Positions 58,618 to 64,000 of a DNA stretch of 64,000 bases are shown here, piece by piece (the first letter of the stretch is position 1; each line of letters starts with the position of its first letter). Position numbers and translations under genes: made by a program. This DNA comes from Micromonospora sp. NBC_01796 (GTDB lineage: Bacteria; Actinomycetota; Actinomycetes; Mycobacteriales; Micromonosporaceae). The notes beneath the pieces were generated by a model. That model saw only the letters and a program-made list of their open reading frames with translations, made no database searches and was not told where the DNA came from. Location: positions 3,410,001-3,474,000 of the forward strand of contig NZ_CP109078.1 of assembly GCF_035917455.1 (NCBI RefSeq), given 5' to 3'.

Positions 58618-59502
58618 ATGGCCGGCACGGATCAGGTGACCGTCGAAAGCGCCGGTGCGGCGACCGGCTACCGGCCGGGGGCGACCCTGTCGGTGGTTAC
58701 CGAGTGGCGCCGCCAGTTCGCCCGGCGACGTACGCAGTTGACCCTGGCGGCGATGGTCCTGCTGCCGCTGATCGTGCTGATCGCGTTCCAGTTCAACTCG
58801 GGCGGGGACGACGACAACGGCAACAACGAGTTCGCCAGCCTGATCGACCTGGCCACCTCCGGCGGGCTCAACTTCGCCCTGTTCTGCATCTTCGTGTCGT
58901 CGTCGTTCCTGCTGGTCGTCGTGGTGGCGCTGTTCTGCGGCGACACGGTGGCCAGCGAGGCGAGCTGGGGCAGCCTGCGTTACCTGCTGGCGGTGCCGGT
59001 GCCCCGGTCGAGACTGCTGGCGGTGAAGCTGGTCGTGGCGCTGGCGTACTCGGCCCTGGCCCTGCTGCTGCTCGCCGGCACCGCCCTGGTCGCCGGCATC
59101 CTCCGCTACGGCTGGGAGCCGTTGCAGAGCACCGTCGCCGCCCAGATCCCCGCCGGTGAGGGCCTGCTCCGGTTGCTCGGTGTCCTCGGCTATCTGGCGG
59201 TGGCGTTGCTGGTGGTGGCCGGGCTGGCGTTCCTGCTGTCGGTCTCCACCGATGCTGCCCTGGGAGCGGTCGGCGGCGCGGTGCTGCTCTGGATCCTCTC
59301 CAGCATCCTGGACCAGATCGAGGCGCTCGGTGTGGTCCGCGACTTCCTGCCGACCCACTACAGCACGGCCTGGCTGGGCCTGCTCTCCACCCCGATCCAG
59401 ACCGACGACCTGGTACGCGGCTGCATCTCGGCGATCAGCTACGCCACCATCTTCTGGAGCCTCGCCTTCTGGCGCTTCACCCGCAAGGACGTGGTGAGCT
59501 GA
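58618..59502 (+). CDS. ABC-2 type permease partner of the hydrolase-ABC fusion
   Basis: A 294-residue membrane protein with six helices (LTLAAMVLLPLIVLIAFQF onward) and the ABC-2 exporter pattern GDTVASEASWGSLRYLLAVPVPRSRLLAVK. It starts one base after the stop of the fusion gene and is clearly its membrane partner. The exported substrate is unknown; a peptide processed by the outside hydrolase is an attractive guess. Confidence 0.88.
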   Translation: MAGTDQVTVESAGAATGYRPGATLSVVTEWRRQFARRRTQLTLAAMVLLPLIVLIAFQFNSGGDDDNGNNEFASLIDLATSGGLNFALFCIFVSSSFLLVVVVALFCGDTVASEASWGSLRYLLAVPVPRSRLLAVKLVVALAYSALALLLLAGTALVAGILRYGWEPLQSTVAAQIPAGEGLLRLLGVLGYLAVALLVVAGLAFLLSVSTDAALGAVGGAVLLWILSSILDQIEALGVVRDFLPTHYSTAWLGLLSTPIQTDDLVRGCISAISYATIFWSLAFWRFTRKDVVS

Positions 59503-59538
59503 CCGCGCTGCGGCTCGGGTCCGGGCAGCCCGTTCCCG

Positions 59539-59567
59539 TGGACGTGTTGTTTAGTCCGACCTATACT
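59539..59567 (+). promoter_or_regulatory. Promoter of the second toxin-antitoxin pair (leaderless)
   Basis: TGGACG (59539-59544) and TATACT (59562-59567) are 17 bp apart, matching 4 and 5 positions of the sigma-70 consensus. The -10 ends 7 nt before the GTG at 59575, so the toxin mRNA should be leaderless. Confidence 0.7.
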
Positions 59568-59574
59568 TTGTCTC

Positions 59575-59976
59575 GTGTCGAGGTCGGTGCCGCAGCGGTG
59601 GGCCATCAAGGTGACCGGCGACGTCCGGGAGTGGCTGCGAGAGATGAGGCGCACAGATCCGGATGCCTACCGGTCGATCAACATCGCTCTTGACATCCTC
59701 GCCGAAACCGGGCCGGGGCTTGGTCGGCCGCTCGTGGACACACTGCGAGGCTCCTCGATGGCGAACCCGAAGGAGTTGCGGCCCCGGTCCGGCCGCGACG
59801 TCGCGGTACGCATTCTGTTCGTGTTCGATCCCTGGTCCCAGGCTGTGCTGTTGGTTGCCGGCAACAAGGCCGGGAACTGGGTCAACTGGTACGACGAGGC
59901 GATCCCGCTCGCGGAAGACGTGTTCGCTGACTGGCTCATCGGTGAGACCCAGCGTAGGCAGGAGAAGCAGCAATGA
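59575..59976 (+). CDS. HigB/Gp49-like RelE-superfamily toxin (second copy)
   Basis: A 133-residue probable mRNA interferase with family blocks LGRPLVDTLRGS, MANPKELRPRS, VAVRILFVFDP, AVLLVAGNKAGNW and WYDEAIPLAE. These are collinear with the toxin at 30536-30913. It overlaps its antitoxin by 4 nt (ATGA). GTG 59575 has no Shine-Dalgarno and follows the TATACT box at 7 nt. Confidence 0.87.
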   Translation: MSRSVPQRWAIKVTGDVREWLREMRRTDPDAYRSINIALDILAETGPGLGRPLVDTLRGSSMANPKELRPRSGRDVAVRILFVFDPWSQAVLLVAGNKAGNWVNWYDEAIPLAEDVFADWLIGETQRRQEKQQ

Positions 59977-60287
59977 CCGATTTCCACGACTGGGACGAGA
60001 TCCGTGCCGAGCTGTACGACGGCGACGAGGCGGCGCTGGGGGTCGAACGTGCCCGTACCGAGGCGTGGATCAGCGCCTTCCACCTGGCAGAGGAGCGTAA
60101 GCGGCTTGGTCTGACCCAGCGGGACGTCGCCGAGGCCATGGGGGTGACGCCGGGACGGGTCAGTCAGATCGAGAACGGTGATCTCGACGTCAACGAGGTC
60201 GCGACGCTGGCCCGGTACGCGCAGGCACTGGGTGCGAAGCTACGGATCATCTTTGACTACGGCACCGACCTGCGGCAGATCGCCTGA
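59973..60287 (+). CDS. HigA-like XRE antitoxin (second copy)
   Basis: A 104-residue antitoxin with an acidic N-terminal half (DWDEIRAELYDGDEAALGVE) and an XRE HTH at about 45-95 (LGLTQRDVAEAMGVTPGRVS, QIENGDLDVNEV). It closely parallels the antitoxin at 30201-30539 in layout. It would neutralise the preceding toxin and repress the operon. Confidence 0.88.
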   Translation: MTDFHDWDEIRAELYDGDEAALGVERARTEAWISAFHLAEERKRLGLTQRDVAEAMGVTPGRVSQIENGDLDVNEVATLARYAQALGAKLRIIFDYGTDLRQIA

Positions 60288-60416
60288 AGGGACTTGGGTG
60301 CCTTCGACCGGCTCCGCCTGGTGTGGACGAGCCCGGTGGGGTCTGGGTCACAGGGAGTGTGGGGATGCTGGGCTGGGGCGGGATTCACCCGTAGGATCAG
60401 GCGTACAACTGAATAC

Positions 60417-60545
60417 CTCATCCAGAGGGGCAGAGGGATACGGCCCGATGAAGCCCCGGCAACCACCCACCGGCTCGATGACGAGTCGGTCGTGGCAGGT
60501 GCCAAGTCCGTCCCCGCCGCACCGCGCGGCGTTGGGAAAGATGAG
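60417..60545 (+). promoter_or_regulatory. SAM-I (S-box) riboswitch
   Basis: S-box landmarks occur in order: P1 5' strand CTCATC (60417-60422), AGAGGGATACGGCCCGATGA, GAAGCCCCGGCAACC, a P3 hairpin, the AGGTGCCAAGTCCG element near 60496, and P1 3' strand GATGAG (60540-60545), which pairs fully with the 5' strand. The 3' strand overlaps GAGAGG (60543-60548), the ribosome binding site of the gene starting at 60559. Ligand binding should therefore block translation initiation. A TAGGAT at 60392-60397 is a possible -10 for this transcript. Confidence 0.88.
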
Positions 60546-60558
60546 AGGACGGCATCGC

Positions 60559-61857
60559 ATGACTGCGATCCTTGGCGAAACCCAGACTCCCACCACCGGC
60601 GAAACCCCGACGAATCCGGCGCGCGCGCTGGTCTGTCGGGGCTGCGGGGCGCAGTATCCGTTGATCGCGCAGCATGCCTGTTACGAGTGTTTCGGCCCGC
60701 TCGAGGTCGCCTACGACCAGGAGGCGCTGGCGAAGGTCACCCGGGCGGACATCGAGGCCGGGCCGCAGAACATCTGGCGGTACGCCGCACTGCTCCCCGC
60801 CGGGCAGGACCCGACCACCCGGGTCACCCTCGACCCCGGCCTGACCCCGCTGGTCGCCGCCCCGCACCTGGCCGCCGAGCTGGGCATCACGGCGCCGCTC
60901 TGGGTCAAGGACGACAGCGCGAACCCCACCCACTCGTTCAAGGACCGGGTGGTCTCGGTGGCGCTGACGGCCGCGCGGGGTCTCGGCTTCAACCGGTTCG
61001 CCTGCGCCTCCACCGGCAACCTGGCCAACTCCGTCGCCGCCCACGCGGCCCGGGCCGGGGTCCCCTCGATCGTCTTCGTCCCCGCCGACCTGGAGCAGGG
61101 AAAGATCATCACGACCGCGGTCTACGGCGGTGACCTGGTCGCCATCGACGGCTCGTACGACGACGTGAACCGGCTCTGCGGCGAGCTGGTGGAGACCGAC
61201 GAGTTCGAGGACACCGCGTTCGTCAACGTCAACGTCCGCCCCTACTACGCCGAGGGTTCCAAGACCCTGGGGTACGAGGTGGCCGAGCAGCTCGGGTGGC
61301 GTATCCCCGAGCAGGTGGTCATCCCGATGGCCAGCGGCGAGCTGCTGACCAAGATTGACAAGGCGTTCAGCGAGCTGGTCGAGATCGGGCTGGTCGAGGC
61401 GCCGGCCAACGGCTGGAAGGTCTTCGGCGCCCAGTCGGCCGGGTGCAACCCGATCGCGACCGCCCTGCACCGGGACACCGACACGATCGTTCCGGTGAAG
61501 CCGACCGGCATCGCCAAGTCGCTCAACATCGGCGACCCGGCCGCCGGGGTGTACGCCCTGGAGGCGGTGCGGCGTACCGGGGGTTGGATGGAGTACGCCG
61601 ACGACGACGAGATCCGTGACGCGATCCGGCTGTTGGCGCGTACGACCGGGGTGTTCGCCGAGACGGCGGGTGGGGTGACGGTGGCGTGCCTGCGCAAGCT
61701 GGTGGCGAGTGGACGGCTCGACCCGGCGGCCGAGACGGTTGTCTACAACACCGGCGAGGGACTCAAGACGATCGATGCGGTGGCGTCGCTGGTGGGGCCG
61801 ACGTACCGGGTGAAGCCGTCGCTGAAGGCCGCCCGCGAGGCCGGTCTGCTGGGCTGA
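60559..61857 (+). CDS. thrC: Threonine-synthase-family PLP enzyme under SAM riboswitch control
   Basis: A 432-residue cytosolic fold-type II PLP enzyme. An N-terminal zinc-ribbon-like part has C26-x2-C29 and C41-x2-C44. The PLP lysine is K128 in NPTHSFKDR; the phosphate-binding Gly/Ser loop and STGNLANSVAAHA substrate loop follow, and the C-terminal NTGEGLKTIDAV is conserved. Canonically it converts O-phosphohomoserine to threonine. Control by a SAM OFF-switch is unusual for threonine synthesis and suggests that this paralogue may act on the methionine side of the branch point. ATG 60559 follows GAGAGG by 10 nt. Confidence 0.88.
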   Translation: MTAILGETQTPTTGETPTNPARALVCRGCGAQYPLIAQHACYECFGPLEVAYDQEALAKVTRADIEAGPQNIWRYAALLPAGQDPTTRVTLDPGLTPLVAAPHLAAELGITAPLWVKDDSANPTHSFKDRVVSVALTAARGLGFNRFACASTGNLANSVAAHAARAGVPSIVFVPADLEQGKIITTAVYGGDLVAIDGSYDDVNRLCGELVETDEFEDTAFVNVNVRPYYAEGSKTLGYEVAEQLGWRIPEQVVIPMASGELLTKIDKAFSELVEIGLVEAPANGWKVFGAQSAGCNPIATALHRDTDTIVPVKPTGIAKSLNIGDPAAGVYALEAVRRTGGWMEYADDDEIRDAIRLLARTTGVFAETAGGVTVACLRKLVASGRLDPAAETVVYNTGEGLKTIDAVASLVGPTYRVKPSLKAAREAGLLG

Positions 61858-61870
61858 ACCCGCTGGTCGA

Positions 61871-61911
61871 CGGCTGACGGCGGTCCGCTTTTCGGAGCCT
61901 GCCGTCAGCCG
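61871..61911 (+). terminator. Intrinsic terminator after the thrC-like gene
   Basis: GGCTGACGGC (61872-61881) pairs perfectly with GCCGTCAGCC (61901-61910); an inner TCCG-CTTTT-CGGA hairpin extends it. It starts 14 nt after the stop. Confidence 0.82.
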
Positions 61912-62178
61912 ATCGGACTGGGGCAACTAGGTTGATCGGTGGATGTGTCGGATGCGGTGGGTAGCTGCCGATTTGCCACCCGTTAGCAAAATACCCCGAC
62001 GAGGGCTTGACGGCGCGAACCGGGCGACGCAAAATGCTCCGTGCGGGAGGGCGTATCGCCGTAGACTTTTGAAGTTCTTACGACCCAGCGCCGGAGGCGT
62101 TGTGCGATCGTCCTCCCGACCAACCACCCCGGACTAATTCACTCGCGTTCATCGCGAGGGCCGGGCACCCTCGGGGAC
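61912..62178. other. Intergenic region
   Basis: I see no gene. Together with the terminator it makes a 321-bp non-coding gap. It includes a small CTCGCG-TTCAT-CGCGAG hairpin near 62143-62159 just before the GNAT gene. Nothing else is recognisable. Confidence 0.35.
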
Positions 62179-63219
62179 ATGGACACTGCCGCCACCCCCG
62201 CAGGCCTCACCATCACGCCACTCGACGTCGCCGACGACCACGCGGTCGAGCAGGCGTACGCGCTCAGGTCCGCGATCCTCGCCGCCGACCTGCCGGACTT
62301 CCCGCCACTCTGTCGCCAACGCTTCTTCGGTCAGCTGCGCCATCCGATGCCCGGCGAGGAGGAGCGGTTCGTCCTCGCCCACCTCGACGGCCGGGCGGTC
62401 GGCTACCTGAGCATCGAACTGCCCCAACTGGAGAACACCGAGAACGCCTCGCTGGACATCGAGGTGCTGCCGGACTACCGGCGCCGGGGGATCGGCCGGG
62501 CCCTGTACGGGCACGCCGTGCGTACGGTCCGGGAGCTGGGACGTAAGCGGGTCAACGGGTTGTCCAAGGGCCCGCTGCCCGGTGAGCCGGCCCGAGTGGA
62601 GCCCGGTCGGGAGTTCGCCACCTCGTTCGGGGCGAAGAACGCCCTGGTCGACATCCGGCGCCGGCTCGACCTCGGCACGCTGGACCAGGCGCACCTGGAC
62701 GAACTGCTGGCCGCGTCGTGGCTCAAAGCCGACGGGTACACGCTGGTGCGGTGGATCGGTCCGACGCCCGACGAGTACCTCGACGACATCGCCTACCTCG
62801 ACGGGCGCCTGATCCAGGACGCGCCAATGGGTGACCTGGAGTGGGAGGCCGCGAAGCCCGACCGGGAACGGATCCGCAAGGTCGACGACCTCCTGGTCGT
62901 ACGCGGCCGGCGGTTGTACAGCAGCGTCCTGCGCCACGACGCCACCGGCAGGGTGGTCGCCTGGACGATGATCGATGTCGGCGCGACCCCCGACTGGCAC
63001 GGGTACCAGCAGATCACCATCGTCGACCCGGACCACCGGGGCCACCGGCTCGGCACCATCGCCAAGATCGAAAACCTGCGGTACACCATGTCGCACCAAC
63101 CCGCCCTGCGGATCATCGACACCTGGAACGCCGGCGTGAACGACCACATGATCTCCATCAACGAGGCCATCGGCTTCCGCCCGGTCGACGCCTGGAACAA
63201 CTGGCAGCTCACCCTCTGA
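62179..63219 (+). CDS. Tandem GNAT acetyltransferase
   Basis: A 346-residue protein with two GNAT domains. The N-terminal one (about 10-150) has a full acetyl-CoA loop PDYRRRGIGRALYGHA; the C-terminal one (about 195-340) has PDHRGHRLGTIAKIEN and ends IGFRPVDAWNNWQL. The architecture is that of mycothiol synthase (MshD) and its many paralogues, but the substrate is not known. The ATG at 62179 has no strong Shine-Dalgarno. Confidence 0.85.
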   Translation: MDTAATPAGLTITPLDVADDHAVEQAYALRSAILAADLPDFPPLCRQRFFGQLRHPMPGEEERFVLAHLDGRAVGYLSIELPQLENTENASLDIEVLPDYRRRGIGRALYGHAVRTVRELGRKRVNGLSKGPLPGEPARVEPGREFATSFGAKNALVDIRRRLDLGTLDQAHLDELLAASWLKADGYTLVRWIGPTPDEYLDDIAYLDGRLIQDAPMGDLEWEAAKPDRERIRKVDDLLVVRGRRLYSSVLRHDATGRVVAWTMIDVGATPDWHGYQQITIVDPDHRGHRLGTIAKIENLRYTMSHQPALRIIDTWNAGVNDHMISINEAIGFRPVDAWNNWQLTL

Positions 63220-63285
63220 CCGACCGGCCGAAACGGTGGAGGGCACAGCGAGGGGGTGTCGGGTGCGCTGGTGCATGATGACGGG

Positions 63286-64000
63286 ATGACGGAGACCCCG
63301 CATCCCCTCTACGCCACGCACGCCGACACCCTCGCCCGGGCGCTGACCGCGATCACCGAACGTGGGTACTGGTCGGCCTTCCCCGAGTCGCCCAGCCCCC
63401 GGGTGTACGGCGAGACCGCCGCCGCCGAGGGCGAGGCGGCCTTCCGCGCCTACCTGGACGCCGACTTCCCGCTCGACCAGCCCGGCACCACGGGCCGGGT
63501 GGCCACCGAGGCCAGCCCCCTCGGGATCGACCTGGGGGTGCGCTACCCGCACGGCACCGCCGACGCGCTGATCGGCGCAGCCACCGCGGCCCTGCCGGCC
63601 TGGCGTGACGCCGGGCCGCAGGCTCGGGCCGGTGTCTGCCTGGAGATCCTGGCCCGGCTGCACCGGCACATCTTCGAGCTGGCCAACGCCGTACACGCGA
63701 CCAGTGGGCAGGCGTTCGTGATGGCGTTCCAGGCCGGCGGGGCGCACGCCCTGGACCGGGCGCTGGAGGCGATCGCGTACGCGTACGCGGAGATGACCCG
63801 GCACCCCGGCACCGCCGAGTGGGAGAAGCCGGCCGGTAAGGGCGACCCGCTGCGGATGGTGAAGACCTTCCACGTGGTGCCCCGGGGTGTGGCGCTGGTG
63901 ATCGGGTGCAACACGTTCCCGACCTGGAACTCGTACCCCGGTCTGTTCGCCTCGCTGGTCACCGGCAACCCGGTCGTGGTCAAGCCGCACCCCGGTGCGG
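63286..64000 (+). CDS. paaN: PaaN, phenylacetate-degradation aldehyde dehydrogenase-like protein (partial, runs off right edge)
   Basis: The first 238 residues are present. The N-terminal part ([34 protein letters not shown]) and [18 protein letters not shown] fit the PaaN family; the NAD-binding part of the aldehyde dehydrogenase fold has begun with [20 protein letters not shown] and [13 protein letters not shown]. The catalytic Cys lies outside the window. ATG 63286 is 6 nt after CATGAT (63274-63279), a leaderless signal. Other paa genes, if any, lie to the right. Confidence 0.85.
   Translation, partial: MTETPHPLYATHADTLARALTAITERGYWSAFPESPSPRVYGETAAAEGEAAFRAYLDADFPLDQPGTTGRVATEASPLGIDLGVRYPHGTADALIGAATAALPAWRDAGPQARAGVCLEILARLHRHIFELANAVHATSGQAFVMAFQAGGAHALDRALEAIAYAYAEMTRHPGTAEWEKPAGKGDPLRMVKTFHVVPRGVALVIGCNTFPTWNSYPGLFASLVTGNPVVVKPHPGA

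Overview
The window is high-GC actinobacterial DNA, most likely from Micromonosporaceae. Grounds: GTG/TTG starts are common, GTAC-rich codon context is everywhere, there is a cvn conservon, XRE/DUF5753 + DUF397 pairs, an MsiK-type ABC ATPase, TTA codons confined to a few genes, and an intergenic inverted repeat of a kind I associate with Micromonospora relatives. It reads as chromosomal and mostly housekeeping or accessory. I see no phage, IS element, rRNA or CRISPR array. The genus is inference.

Layout. 0-2.5 kb: edge of an EACC1-type conflict-system gene, then a WYL regulator divergent from an epoxide hydrolase. 2.5-6 kb: secreted endonuclease/exonuclease/phosphatase protein, a 16-bp minisatellite, and a translationally coupled three-gene unit divergent from an XRE/DUF397 pair. 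6-8.4 kb: recD2-like helicase. 8.4-14.1 kb: several small secreted proteins (beta-trefoil, two NlpC/P60 relatives of which one looks inactive, two Lys-rich proteins), the multi-sugar ABC ATPase msiK and tRNA-Thr(TGT). 14.1-21.6 kb: small membrane proteins, a truncated ASCH gene, a VWA/membrane-protein pair, HNH nuclease, a CrtU-like carotenoid desaturase/methyltransferase, and a pyrimidine-dimer-glycosylase-like protein. 21.7-27.6 kb: RCK potassium-channel-like protein, O-antigen-ligase-like protein, a low-GC TTA-containing gene, and a second XRE/DUF397 pair. 27.6-34.5 kb: SCP2-like protein plus GDE-type glycosidase, a higBA-like toxin-antitoxin pair, DUF4032, PAP2 phosphatase and an amino-acid permease.

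34.4-38.4 kb is an amino-sugar catabolic unit (nagA, ROK kinase, SIS isomerase/deaminase) divergent from its probable DeoR-family regulator. 38.5-46.2 kb holds an ABC exporter pair, DUF3263, a PP2C-like protein, GNAT, CGNR zinc-finger and DJ-1/PfpI proteins, and a secreted DUF1996 protein. 46.4-55.3 kb is a CDC48-like AAA+ ATPase followed by a cvn-type operon (membrane sensor, histidine-kinase-like CvnA, roadblock CvnB, DUF742 CvnC, GTPase CvnD, plus one accessory gene). 55.7-60.3 kb has a fused exported serine hydrolase-ABC ATPase with its permease, and a second higBA-like pair. 60.4-64 kb has a SAM-I riboswitch in front of a threonine-synthase-family gene, a tandem GNAT protein, and the 5' part of paaN.

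Two start-site grammars alternate through the window. Operon-internal and some lead genes have a GGAGG-type Shine-Dalgarno. At least a dozen lead genes instead have a TANNNT -10 box exactly 6-7 nt before the start codon, which predicts leaderless mRNAs. I used these two signals to choose starts. All homology calls come from reading the sequence; no search was run.
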